Shown here one piece after another: positions 1 through 7,602 of a stretch of 64,000 nt of DNA; the stretch's first letter is position 1; every line of letters begins with the position of its first letter. A program made the translations under genes and the position numbers. The notes below the pieces were generated by a model. That model did not search any database and had not been told where the DNA came from. It saw nothing but the letters and a program-made list of their open reading frames with translations. Source of the stretch: Streptomyces puniciscabiei (GTDB lineage: Bacteria > Actinomycetota > Actinomycetes > Streptomycetales > Streptomycetaceae); NCBI RefSeq assembly GCF_006715785.1, contig NZ_VFNX01000001.1:5870001-5934000 (forward strand), given 5' to 3'.

Positions 1-50
1 GGGCAGGTGGGCGGGCAATCCCGTGGCGGCCGTCGGCCGTATACGAGGGT

Positions 51-638
51 GTGTCGGGTTTCCGGTTCCCCGTGGGCCGCCTCCCGGACGAAGCCCTGCT
101 GGCCGGGATGGCCACCGGCGATCCGCAACTTGCCGTGATCTTCGTACGCAGGTTCCAGCACCGGGTCTTCGGGGTCGCGATGGCCGTCACCGGGGACGAG
201 CAACTCGCCGAGGACGTCGCTCAGTCGACGTTCGAGCGCGCGTGGCGGCACGCCCAGATCTACGACTCGCGCCGCGGTTCGGTCGCCACCTGGCTGACGA
301 CCATCGCCCACAACCTCGCTGTCGACGCCCTCCGGGCCCGGCGGACCGAGCCGATGGCACCCGAGGACCTGGACGCGGTCATCGGCGTCGTCACCGAGAC
401 CCCCGAGCGGTGGGCGCTGGCCGACGAGGCCTCCTCCCAGCTGCGGGCCGCCGTGGCGCGGCTGCCCCGGGAACAGGCCAGGGCCCTGGTGATGGCCGGC
501 ATCTACGGCATGACGGCCCAGCAGATCGCCGACACCGAGCGCATCCCGCTGGGCACCGCCAAGACCCGGATCAGGGCCGCCATGGCGAAGCTGCGCACCT
601 CTCTCGCGCCTTTGAAGCGAGGCGACCATGTCCAGTGA
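51..638 (+). CDS. ECF RNA polymerase sigma factor
   Basis: Probable extracytoplasmic-function sigma factor of 195 residues, a normal length for the family. Region 2 lies at about residues 25-95 and region 4 at about 130-185. The region 4 helix-turn-helix reads TAQQIADTERIPLGTAKTR, and the tail MAKLRTSL is typical of SigK/SigL-like ECF factors. The GTG start has no usefully spaced Shine-Dalgarno; a -10-like TATACG at 40-45 suggests a leaderless message. The stop overlaps the start of the anti-sigma gene by 11 bp, so the two are co-translated. It presumably directs core polymerase to a small regulon when the downstream zinc-finger protein releases it. Family call is secure; the regulon is unknown. 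An ATG at 109 is a less likely start because it would cut into region 2. Confidence 0.9.
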   Translation: MSGFRFPVGRLPDEALLAGMATGDPQLAVIFVRRFQHRVFGVAMAVTGDEQLAEDVAQSTFERAWRHAQIYDSRRGSVATWLTTIAHNLAVDALRARRTEPMAPEDLDAVIGVVTETPERWALADEASSQLRAAVARLPREQARALVMAGIYGMTAQQIADTERIPLGTAKTRIRAAMAKLRTSLAPLKRGDHVQ

Positions 639-1383
639 CGCGTACTGCGACAAGCTCCGGGAGATCGGCCCCGAGCTGGCGCTGGGCGTGCTGCCCGGTC
701 GGGAGCGCGCCGAGGCGGTCGCCCATCTGGACCGGTGCGCGGAGTGCCGGGAGTACGTACGCCAGCTCACCCTGGTCGGCGACCGGCTGATCGGTCTGCT
801 GCCGGACAGCGAACCGCCGGCCGGGTTCGAGACCCGGGCGGCGCGCAGGCTGGCCGAGCAGGCTCCGGCGGCCGAGACGCCCGCGGCCGGCCGGGCGTCA
901 AGGAAGCTGCGCGGGCGGGCCCGGCGCGCCCGGCTCCGGCTCGCGGCCGTCGCCACCGCGCTCACCGTCGCCGTCGGGTTCGCCGGCTGGGCGGTCGGCA
1001 CCGCCGTCGAGGAGGTCGTGGCCTCGACCGCGCCCGCCACCGAGTCCGAGCCCATGCTGGTCGGCGACATGACCTCGGCCACGACCGGCGGCAAGGTCGG
1101 CGAGGTCTACGTCCACCCCGCGGTCCCCGGCTGGGTCTTCGTGTCCGTCGACTCCGCCGGCCCGCGCGGCTCCTACACCGGCAAGGTCACCTGTCTCCTG
1201 GAGCACACCGACGGCACCACCGTCCGGGTCGGCGACTTCCCCCTGACCGCCGGACACGGCGAGTGGGGCGTGGCCGCGCCCGGCGATCTGTCGACCATCT
1301 CCGGCGCCCGGCTGACGACACCCGGCGGTACGGTTCTGGCCACGGCGCACCTGGAGACGGGGCACGTCGTGCAGCCGGCGTAG
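628..1383 (+). CDS. Membrane-anchored anti-sigma factor, RskA-like
   Basis: Anti-sigma factor of 251 residues for the upstream ECF sigma factor. The cytoplasmic N-terminus carries a zinc-finger HxxxCxxC motif (H33, C37, C40; HLDRCAEC). A single membrane helix spans about residues 104-124, and an exported C-terminal domain of about 125 residues follows, as in RskA-type regulators. The ATG lies inside the end of the sigma gene and is preceded by GAAGCGAGG. The usual model is that the zinc-finger domain holds the sigma factor at the membrane until a signal triggers release or proteolysis. The signal cannot be read from the sequence. Confidence 0.88.
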   Translation: MSSDAYCDKLREIGPELALGVLPGRERAEAVAHLDRCAECREYVRQLTLVGDRLIGLLPDSEPPAGFETRAARRLAEQAPAAETPAAGRASRKLRGRARRARLRLAAVATALTVAVGFAGWAVGTAVEEVVASTAPATESEPMLVGDMTSATTGGKVGEVYVHPAVPGWVFVSVDSAGPRGSYTGKVTCLLEHTDGTTVRVGDFPLTAGHGEWGVAAPGDLSTISGARLTTPGGTVLATAHLETGHVVQPA

Positions 1384-1737
1384 CCGAGGGGCCCGGCGGC
1401 GAGCCGCCTGCGGACGCGATCGGCGGGGCCGCCTCCTCGAACTGCGGACACCAGGCGTCCGCGTCTGCGCCGCCGCCGTCGGGATTCGTCCACGTCTCCC
1501 CGCAGCAGACGTCGAAGAGGACGTCACCGCACGCGACCTCGTACACGGTGACGCCGAGGCCCCACCCGTCGGCCGCGGCGGTGAACGTGACGGACGGACA
1601 GCAGGTCGTGGGAGATGACCACGGTCGTCCGCCCGGCCGGGAGCCGGCGCGGCGGACCCATGATCCGCTGTCCCAGGACCGGAGCCGGACGGCGTTCTGG
1701 ACGATTTCCCGGAGGACACTCCGCAGGAAGCCGGGCG
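1384..1737. other. 354-bp gap with a gene-like minus-strand remnant
   Basis: No complete gene is visible between the anti-sigma stop and the ApbE stop. On the minus strand, one frame from about 1620 down to 1390 has strong G/C third positions and a plausible Cys-rich protein composition (VYEVACGDVLFDVCCGETW). It has no convincing start and no stop before it runs into the antisense of the anti-sigma gene. It may be a decayed gene end. Alternatively it is composition noise. Confidence 0.35.
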
Positions 1738-2541
1738 TCAGCCCAGCCGCGCCGCCAGCCCCCCGGTGCACCGCACCTCGTCGCCCGCGGTGATCAGCAG
1801 CCCCTCCACGTCCGGCAGGGACTCCAGCCAGGCCAGCCCCGCCCGCGAGCCCATCGCGAACGCCGCCGTGGCCCAGCAGTCGGCCCAGGTCAGCCGTGGC
1901 CCCACCACCGTGACCGACACCAGGTCCGTCACCGCCGACCTGCCCGTGCGCGGATCCACGATGTGCGCGCCGCGCTCGGCCGTGCCCGAGGTCGCCACGG
2001 ACAGCTCGGCCACGCCCGCCGAGGAGATCACCGCCGCGAGACCGCCGGGCCGGAGCGGATCGGCCACCCCCACCCGCCACGGCCGCTGCGGCTCCGGCGT
2101 GCCCAGGAGCTGGACGTCCCCGCCGCCGTTGACGCTCACCCCGCGCACCCCGGCCACCTGCGCCAGCAGGCGCGCCGCCCGCTCGGCGGCCCAGCCCTTG
2201 ACGATGCCGGTGGGATCGAGCGAGCCCCGGTATCGGGTGCTGAACCAGCCCTCGCTCACCCGTTCCGCCTCGGCCGCGAGGTCCAGCACCTCGGCCACCT
2301 CCGGCGGGCACCCCGCCACGGTCAGCTCGCCCCGGGCCAGCCGGGACACCTCGCTGTCCTCGCGGTAGGTGCTGAACACAGCGTCCGCGCGGTGCAGTCC
2401 GGCGACGGCCTCGGCCAGCGTCTCGCGCACCGCGGCTGGTTCCCCGCCGCGGACGTCGAAGGAGAAGACGGTCCCCATGACCTCCTCCGCATGACGCACC
2501 GCGGCGGGAGCCTCGGCCGGCTCGGCCACCGTGTCAGCCAC
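1738..2541 (-). CDS. apbE: FAD:protein FMN transferase (ApbE)
   Basis: Transfers FMN from FAD onto a threonine of exported FMN-binding domains. The 267 residues show the ApbE signatures in order: MGTVFSFDV near residue 22, STYREDSEVSRL, DPTGIVKGWAAERA, SVNGGGDVQLLG, HIVDPRTGR, and DCWATAAFAMG, which corresponds to the magnesium-binding region. It starts with GTG and overlaps the preceding FMN-binding gene by 8 bp, so enzyme and substrate are translationally coupled. It is the last gene of the minus-strand electron-transfer operon. No signal peptide or lipobox is visible, unlike many ApbE proteins, so flavin attachment may take place in the cytoplasm before export. Confidence 0.93.
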   Translation of the reverse strand: MADTVAEPAEAPAAVRHAEEVMGTVFSFDVRGGEPAAVRETLAEAVAGLHRADAVFSTYREDSEVSRLARGELTVAGCPPEVAEVLDLAAEAERVSEGWFSTRYRGSLDPTGIVKGWAAERAARLLAQVAGVRGVSVNGGGDVQLLGTPEPQRPWRVGVADPLRPGGLAAVISSAGVAELSVATSGTAERGAHIVDPRTGRSAVTDLVSVTVVGPRLTWADCWATAAFAMGSRAGLAWLESLPDVEGLLITAGDEVRCTGGLAARLG

Positions 2542-3331
2542 CGGCCTGGTCCAGCGCCGACTGGAGCGACTGCTGGTAGCCGGTGCTGGTGTAGGTGGCG
2601 CCGGAGACGGCGTCGATGTGCGCGTTGCCGGCCGTGACGGCCTCCTGGTTGAGCCTGGGGACGGCCATCGCCGTCTTCTGGTCGCTGAGCCCGCCCTTGG
2701 GCGCCTGGACGGCCTCCGCCTTGGTGATCTTGCCGGCGCTGACGGTGATCCGCACCTGGACCGGGCCGTACTGCGTCTGCGCGACCTTCCCGGTGACGGT
2801 GCGGGCCTGCGCCGTGCCGGACGAAGCGGACCCGGCCGAGGCTCCCGTCGAGGACCCGGCCGACGTCTTCATCCTGTCCAGCGCCGACTGCAGCGACTTC
2901 TTGTAGCCGTTGCTCGTGTACGTCGCCCCGGACACCGCGTCGATCTGCGCGCTCTGCGCCGCCACGGCCTCCTGGTTGAGCCTGGGGACGGCCATCGCGG
3001 TCTTCTGGTCGCTCAGTCCGCCCTTGGGCGCCTGGACGGCCTCCGCCTTGGTGATCTTGCCCCCCGCCACGGTCAGCCGTACCTGCACCGTCCCGTACTG
3101 GGTCTGCGTCGCGTCACCGGTCACCGTGCCGGAGCCCGTGGAGGCCTGGGCGCCGCCCTGCTGACCGCCCTGCGGGGACTGCTGCCCCGCGACCGGCTGC
3201 TGCGGGGCCGCGCCCGCCGCCGACGCCGCGGCCGGATCGGACGCCGGCTTCAGCGCCAGCAGCAACACGACACCGGACACGGTCGCGGCGGTGGCCAGCA
3301 CGACCCGCCGAATGGGGTGGCTCTTCCTCAT
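2534..3331 (-). CDS. Exported protein with two FMN-binding domains
   Basis: 265 residues. An N-terminal twin-arginine-like signal/anchor (PIRRVVLATAATVSG, residues 7-20) is followed by a Gln/Gly-rich linker and two FMN_bind domains at about residues 68-152 and 178-262. Each domain carries the flavinylation motif DxxSGAT (D131...T137 and D240...T246), the substrate site for ApbE encoded immediately downstream. The two domains are nearly identical over a long stretch (KITKAEAVQAPKGGLSDQK in both), including in DNA, so the duplication is recent or kept alike by conversion. The likely role is an extracytoplasmic carrier with two covalent FMN groups, reduced by the adjacent membrane oxidoreductase. 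The final electron acceptor is unknown. Confidence 0.9.
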   Translation of the reverse strand: MRKSHPIRRVVLATAATVSGVVLLLALKPASDPAAASAAGAAPQQPVAGQQSPQGGQQGGAQASTGSGTVTGDATQTQYGTVQVRLTVAGGKITKAEAVQAPKGGLSDQKTAMAVPRLNQEAVAAQSAQIDAVSGATYTSNGYKKSLQSALDRMKTSAGSSTGASAGSASSGTAQARTVTGKVAQTQYGPVQVRITVSAGKITKAEAVQAPKGGLSDQKTAMAVPRLNQEAVTAGNAHIDAVSGATYTSTGYQQSLQSALDQAGG

Positions 3332-3349
3332 CGCTTTGGTAGCTCCCGC

Positions 3350-4732
3350 TCACATCTCGAACGACTCGTGATGGATGCGGCCGGCGGGGACTCCCGCGCC
3401 GCGCAGTGCCTCGTACACCGACTGCGCGAACCCGGGCGGGCCGCACATGAAGACATCGTGGCGGTCGATGTCCGGGATCTTCCGCTCCAGGTTCTCCGCG
3501 GAGATGTCCGGCCGCTCCCCGTCCGGGCTGTTCACCGCGTACATCAGCCGGGCGCCCCGCTCATCGGCGATCTTCGCCAGCTCGTCCCACAGCGCCAGGT
3601 CCTGGGTGCTGTTGGCCCGGTACAGCAGGGTGATGTCCCCGGCCGCGCCGGGCAGCGTCTCGAACAGCGCCCGCATCGGCGTGATGCCGACCCCGCCCGC
3701 GACCAGGAGCACCTTGCCCCGGCTGCGGCGCTGCGCGGTGAGCGCGCCGTACGGGCCCTCGGCCCACACCCGGGTACCGGGCGTCAGCTCGCGCAGCCGC
3801 TCGCTGTGGTCGCCGATCGCCTTCACCGTGATCCGCAGCATGTCCGGGCGGGGCGCCGCCGACAGCGAGTACGGGTGCGAGCTGAAGCGCATGCCCGGCG
3901 CGAGGAACCGCCAGCGGAAGAACTGGCCCGCCTCCGCGCCCATCCGGTGCAGCTTCCGCCCGCCGATCAGCACGGACACGATGCCCGGCGTCTCCTCGAT
4001 GACCGCCTCGACCCGCATCCGGTGCCGGAGGTTCAGCCGGATCGGGGTGAGGATCCGGTACCAGATCAGCAGGGCGGTGACCGTGCCGTACAGGCCGTAC
4101 CAGAAGGTCTTCGCCATGGGCTCGACCGCGAAATCGTTGCCGGTGGTGATCTGGTGCCAGAACGTCAGGAACACGGCCGCGTACGTCATCAGGTGCACGT
4201 GGTACCAGGTGTCGTACGGCATCCGGCGGCGGACCACGCCGATCGACGTCAGCCCGATCAGCACGAACAGGCCGGCGCCGATGGCCGCCTTGCCCATGTC
4301 GGGCAGCTGGTTGATGGAGTCGATGGTCTGCTGCACGATGTCGCCGAGGGACTTGCCCGCCTGCAGCGCGTACCCCCACATGGTGAGGAACACGTGCGCC
4401 AGGATCAGGCAGAGCGTGTACCGGCCGCTCATCGCGTGCCAGCGCGCCACCCGGTCCGAGCCGACCCGCCGCTCCAGCGCCGGGACGCGGGCCATCTGCA
4501 GCACGACCAGCGCCATCAGATAGCCGGCCAACAGGCCGGTGATCCGGCCCGCGTTGAGGATTCTGCCGTTGTTGTCGGCGATGGACGGCGTGTTGTGCCA
4601 CCAGAGCCACAGCACGGCCGCCGCGCCCGCCCAGACGGCGAGCAGCAGCGGTACGGCCGGGCTGCGGCGCGGGCGGATGCGGCGCATCGTCTGTCGGCGG
4701 GCGGCACGTCCGCCTGCGAGCGTGGTGGACAC
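3350..4732 (-). CDS. Ferric-reductase-like transmembrane NAD(P)H oxidoreductase (copy 1)
   Basis: 460 residues. The N-terminal half has about six membrane helices with histidines placed for two b hemes (HAMSGRYT, AHVFLTMWG, YHVHLMTY, FWHQIT). The C-terminal half is a cytosolic flavodoxin-reductase module: the HPYSLS FAD motif, the GGVGITPMRALFETLP nicotinamide-nucleotide motif and CGPPGF near the end. It should pass electrons from NAD(P)H through FAD and heme to the outer face, where the FMN-binding partner lies 18 bp downstream. The GTG start was chosen because a GGAGG lies just upstream on the coding strand; a longer reading from 4765 lacks such a site. It is a paralogue of the gene at 5305-6651, with the same gene order around it. 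Confidence 0.9.
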   Translation of the reverse strand: MSTTLAGGRAARRQTMRRIRPRRSPAVPLLLAVWAGAAAVLWLWWHNTPSIADNNGRILNAGRITGLLAGYLMALVVLQMARVPALERRVGSDRVARWHAMSGRYTLCLILAHVFLTMWGYALQAGKSLGDIVQQTIDSINQLPDMGKAAIGAGLFVLIGLTSIGVVRRRMPYDTWYHVHLMTYAAVFLTFWHQITTGNDFAVEPMAKTFWYGLYGTVTALLIWYRILTPIRLNLRHRMRVEAVIEETPGIVSVLIGGRKLHRMGAEAGQFFRWRFLAPGMRFSSHPYSLSAAPRPDMLRITVKAIGDHSERLRELTPGTRVWAEGPYGALTAQRRSRGKVLLVAGGVGITPMRALFETLPGAAGDITLLYRANSTQDLALWDELAKIADERGARLMYAVNSPDGERPDISAENLERKIPDIDRHDVFMCGPPGFAQSVYEALRGAGVPAGRIHHESFEM

Positions 4733-4805
4733 GGTTCCTCCGTGGGGACTTGACCCTTGGCCCACAGATACGCGCCGCGTGCGCCGAGCGTTCAGCGGGC
4801 CGGCC

Positions 4806-5294
4806 TCACAGTCCAGCGGAATCCAGCGCGGACTGTAGTGACTGCTTGTATCCGGTGCTGGTGTACGTGGCGCCCGACACCATGTCGATGTCCGCGCTCT
4901 GCGCCGCCAGTGCCTCGCGCCGCAGCTGGGGCAGCGCGTAGCTGTTGATCTCCTGGTCGCGCGGGTTGTCCGACGGGTACTGCACCGCCGTCACGTCCGT
5001 GAGCCTGCCGCTCACGATCGTCACCCGCACCTGGACCGGGCCCCAGCGGGTCTGCACGGTGTCGCCGGTGGCGGTCCTGGAGCCGGTCTTCGTACTGGAG
5101 GAGGAGCCGCTCGACGAGCCCGAGCCGCTCGACGGGGCCGAACTGCTCGACACGGAGGGCGACTTGGTGTCGGCCGTGGCCAGCACGGGGCTCGTGTGCG
5201 GCTTCAGCGAGAGCAGCAGCACCATCCCGGAGACGGTCGCGGCGCTCGCCAGCACGATGCGGCGCAGGGGACGGCTCTTCTTCAACGCGTGCAC
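4806..5294 (-). CDS. Exported single-domain FMN-binding protein
   Basis: 162 residues. An N-terminal membrane signal with a twin-arginine-like pair (LRRIVLASAATVSG, residues 10-23) precedes a long Ser-rich linker (about 44-70) and one FMN_bind domain (about 73-160). The flavinylation motif is D137-M-V-S-G-A-T143. GTG start; the ribosome site (GAGG) overlaps the stop of the upstream reductase gene, 10 bp away. It is the electron-accepting partner of the 5305-6651 reductase and a substrate for ApbE at the end of the operon. Its signal segment is close to that of the two-domain protein at 2534-3331, pointing to duplication of a reductase plus FMN-protein pair. Confidence 0.9.
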   Translation of the reverse strand: MHALKKSRPLRRIVLASAATVSGMVLLLSLKPHTSPVLATADTKSPSVSSSSAPSSGSGSSSGSSSSTKTGSRTATGDTVQTRWGPVQVRVTIVSGRLTDVTAVQYPSDNPRDQEINSYALPQLRREALAAQSADIDMVSGATYTSTGYKQSLQSALDSAGL

Positions 5295-5304
5295 GTCGAC
5301 AACC

Positions 5305-6651
5305 TCACAGCTCGAACGACTCGTGGTGGATACGGCGGTCCGGGACCCCGGCCGCCCGCAGTGCCTCGTACACGTCCTGCGCGAAGCCGTGCGGCCCGCA
5401 TATGTAGACGTCGTGGCCCGCGAGGCCCGGGAAGGTGGCGCGCAGCGACTCCGCCGTGATGGCCGGGTGCTCGCCCTCAGGGCCGTTGAGCGCGTACAGC
5501 ACCTGTGCGCCGCGCCAGCGGGCGATCGCCTCCAGCTCCGCGCCGAGCGCCAGGTCCTCGGTACGGCGCGCCCGGTACAGCAGAGTGACCTCGCCGGGCA
5601 GCGTCTCGAACAGCGCGCGCAGCGGGGTGATGCCGACGCCGGCCGCGATCAGCAGGGAGTGGTGGCTGGTGGCCCGGTCGGCGGTCAGCGAGCCGTACGG
5701 GCCCTCCGCCCACACCCGGGTGCCGGGCCGCAGCAGGGCGACGGCCGCGCTGTGGTCGCCCAGCGCCTTGACCGTGATGCGCATCAGATCCGGGCGCGGC
5801 GGCGCCGACAGGGAGTACGGCGTCGAGGTCCAGCGCAGGCCCTCGCCGAGGAACCGCCAGCGGAAGAACTGCCCCGCCCGCGCCCCCAGCTCGTCCAGGT
5901 GCCGCCCGCGTACGACGACCGAGTACACACCCGGTGCCTCCCTGTGCACCGAGTCCACACGCAGCTGGTGGCGCCGGTTGAGGCGGACCGGGGCGAGCAC
6001 GCGGAACCACAGCACCAGGGCAGCGACGCCCAGGTAGAGCGCGTACCAGACGGCGGTGGCGACCGGCTTGCCGTTGAACTCGTTCCCCAGCGTCAGCTGG
6101 TGGAAGAAGGCCAGGAAGACGGCCGCGTACGTCAGCAGGTGGACGTAGTACCAGAACTCGTGGCTCGTGCGGCGGCGCACGGCCCGGGCCGAGGTGATGC
6201 CGACCGCGAAGAGGATCACCGTGCCGGTGGTGGCCTTCAGCATGTCCGGATAGTCCAGGACGACGGTCACCGCCTCGTGCCAGAGCGAGGCCCGGTCCTG
6301 GGCGGCGTACCCGGTGAGGATCAGCACGATGTGCGCTACGAGCAGGCAGACCGTGTACCGGCCGGCCATCGCGTGCCAGCGGGCCACCCGGTCCGAGCCG
6401 ATCCGCCGCTCCAGCAGCGGCACCCGCGCCATCAGGCCGACCAGCACCGCGCAGGCGTACCCGCACAGCAGCCCGGCGATCCGCCCGGCGCCGGTCAGCC
6501 AGCCGGCCGTACCGACCACGGATCCGGTGTCCGCCCACCAGAGCGCGACCACGGCCGCCGCCCCGGCACACAGCGCGGCCAGCACGGGCCCCGCGGGGGA
6601 GCGCCGCGCGGTCACGGGCGGGGCCGCCCGCCGCACATCCACGGTGGTCAT
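5305..6651 (-). CDS. Ferric-reductase-like transmembrane NAD(P)H oxidoreductase (copy 2)
   Basis: 448 residues, with the same architecture as the gene at 3350-4732: about six membrane helices with heme-ligand histidines (HAMAGRYT, AHIVLILTGY, YYVHLLTY, FFHQLT), then FAD (TPYSLSAPPRPD) and nucleotide-binding (AAGVGITPLRALFETLP) modules and CGPHGF near the C-terminus. It is the first gene of the minus-strand operon and faces the response regulator gene across 210 bp. It likely moves electrons from cytosolic NAD(P)H to the FMN protein encoded next. The two paralogues keep separate partners, so the operon may hold two parallel electron routes sharing one ApbE. Confidence 0.9.
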   Translation of the reverse strand: MTTVDVRRAAPPVTARRSPAGPVLAALCAGAAAVVALWWADTGSVVGTAGWLTGAGRIAGLLCGYACAVLVGLMARVPLLERRIGSDRVARWHAMAGRYTVCLLVAHIVLILTGYAAQDRASLWHEAVTVVLDYPDMLKATTGTVILFAVGITSARAVRRRTSHEFWYYVHLLTYAAVFLAFFHQLTLGNEFNGKPVATAVWYALYLGVAALVLWFRVLAPVRLNRRHQLRVDSVHREAPGVYSVVVRGRHLDELGARAGQFFRWRFLGEGLRWTSTPYSLSAPPRPDLMRITVKALGDHSAAVALLRPGTRVWAEGPYGSLTADRATSHHSLLIAAGVGITPLRALFETLPGEVTLLYRARRTEDLALGAELEAIARWRGAQVLYALNGPEGEHPAITAESLRATFPGLAGHDVYICGPHGFAQDVYEALRAAGVPDRRIHHESFEL

Positions 6652-6700
6652 CAGTCGCCGTCCCTTCGTCCGTCGTACCGGGCCACTGTGCGGCGGAAAG

Positions 6701-6812
6701 CTCTGAGCGACCTCTGAGAAAGGCCCTGACCAGGCCCTTTCAGAGCGGACTGAGAGCGGGTTCTCATCCTGTGCTCAGCGGCACGGTGAGGGCACTCAGA
6801 GAAAACTCAGAG
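6701..6812. promoter_or_regulatory. Three 11-bp-spaced heptamer repeat pairs, probable response-regulator sites
   Basis: The divergent promoter region contains CTCTGAG at 6701-6707 and 6712-6718, TTCAGAG at 6739-6745 with CTGAGAG at 6750-6756, and CTCAGAG at 6795-6801 and 6806-6812. Every pair has an N4 spacer (11-bp period), the usual layout for OmpR-family dimers. The first pair is the reverse complement of the same heptamer and points toward the electron-transfer operon; the last pair points toward the regulator gene. This is good evidence for coordinate and autogenous control, though the binding protein is inferred from position. Confidence 0.7.
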
Positions 6813-6861
6813 GGGAGGCGGTCCCTCGCACCCCTCTTCAGGGGTGATGCTGGAAGGCGCG

Positions 6862-7602
6862 ATGAACACCACCCGTTCCGGCCGCCCGGCCCTCACCCGA
6901 CCCGACGGCACCCGCGTGCGCGTCCTCGTCGTCGACGACGACCCCGACCTCGCGGAGGTCCTCACCGGCGCCCTGCGCTACGAGGGCTGGGAGGTGCGCG
7001 CCGCCGGGGACGGCGCCTCCGCCCTCACCACCGCGCGCGAGCTGCTGCCCGACGCCGTCGTCCTGGACGTGATGCTCCCGGACACCGACGGCTTCACCGT
7101 GCTGCGCCGGCTGCACGAGGTGAAGCCCGACGTCTGTGTGCTCTTCCTCACCGCCCGGGACGCGGTCGAGGACCGGATCGCGGGCATCACGGCGGGCGGT
7201 GACGACTACGTCACCAAGCCCTTCAGCCTGGAGGAGGTCGTGGCCCGGCTGCGCGGCCTGCTGCGCCGCGCGGGCATGGCCCGGCAGCAGGAGGAGGGGC
7301 CCCGGCTGGTCGTCGGTGACCTGGTGATGGACGAGGAAGCCCGCGAGGTCAGCCGGGCCGGCGAACTGATCGAACTCTCGCCCACCGAGTTCGAGCTCCT
7401 CCGCTTCCTCATGCGCAACCCGCGGCGCGTGCTCAGCAAGGCGCAGATCCTCGACCGGGTCTGGTCCTACGACTTCGGCGGCCGGGCCCATGTGGTCGAG
7501 CTGTACATCTCCTACCTGCGCAAGAAGGTCGACGCGGGCCGCGAGCCCATGATCCACACCGTGCGCGGCGCGGGCTACGTCCTGAAACCGGTGGCCAAGT
7601 GA
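6862..7602 (+). CDS. OmpR/PhoB-family response regulator
   Basis: 246 residues. A receiver domain (about residues 18-130) with the acidic pocket VVDDDPD, phospho-acceptor D69 in VVLDVMLPD and conserved K119 in VTKPF is followed by a winged-helix DNA-binding domain (about 148-243, with GYVLKP at the end). The ATG at 6862 has GGAAGG five bases upstream, so it is preferred to the ATG at 6844. The downstream kinase start overlaps its stop. Divergent orientation and the repeat pairs upstream suggest that it controls the flavin electron-transfer operon and itself. Confidence 0.93.
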   Translation: MNTTRSGRPALTRPDGTRVRVLVVDDDPDLAEVLTGALRYEGWEVRAAGDGASALTTARELLPDAVVLDVMLPDTDGFTVLRRLHEVKPDVCVLFLTARDAVEDRIAGITAGGDDYVTKPFSLEEVVARLRGLLRRAGMARQQEEGPRLVVGDLVMDEEAREVSRAGELIELSPTEFELLRFLMRNPRRVLSKAQILDRVWSYDFGGRAHVVELYISYLRKKVDAGREPMIHTVRGAGYVLKPVAK

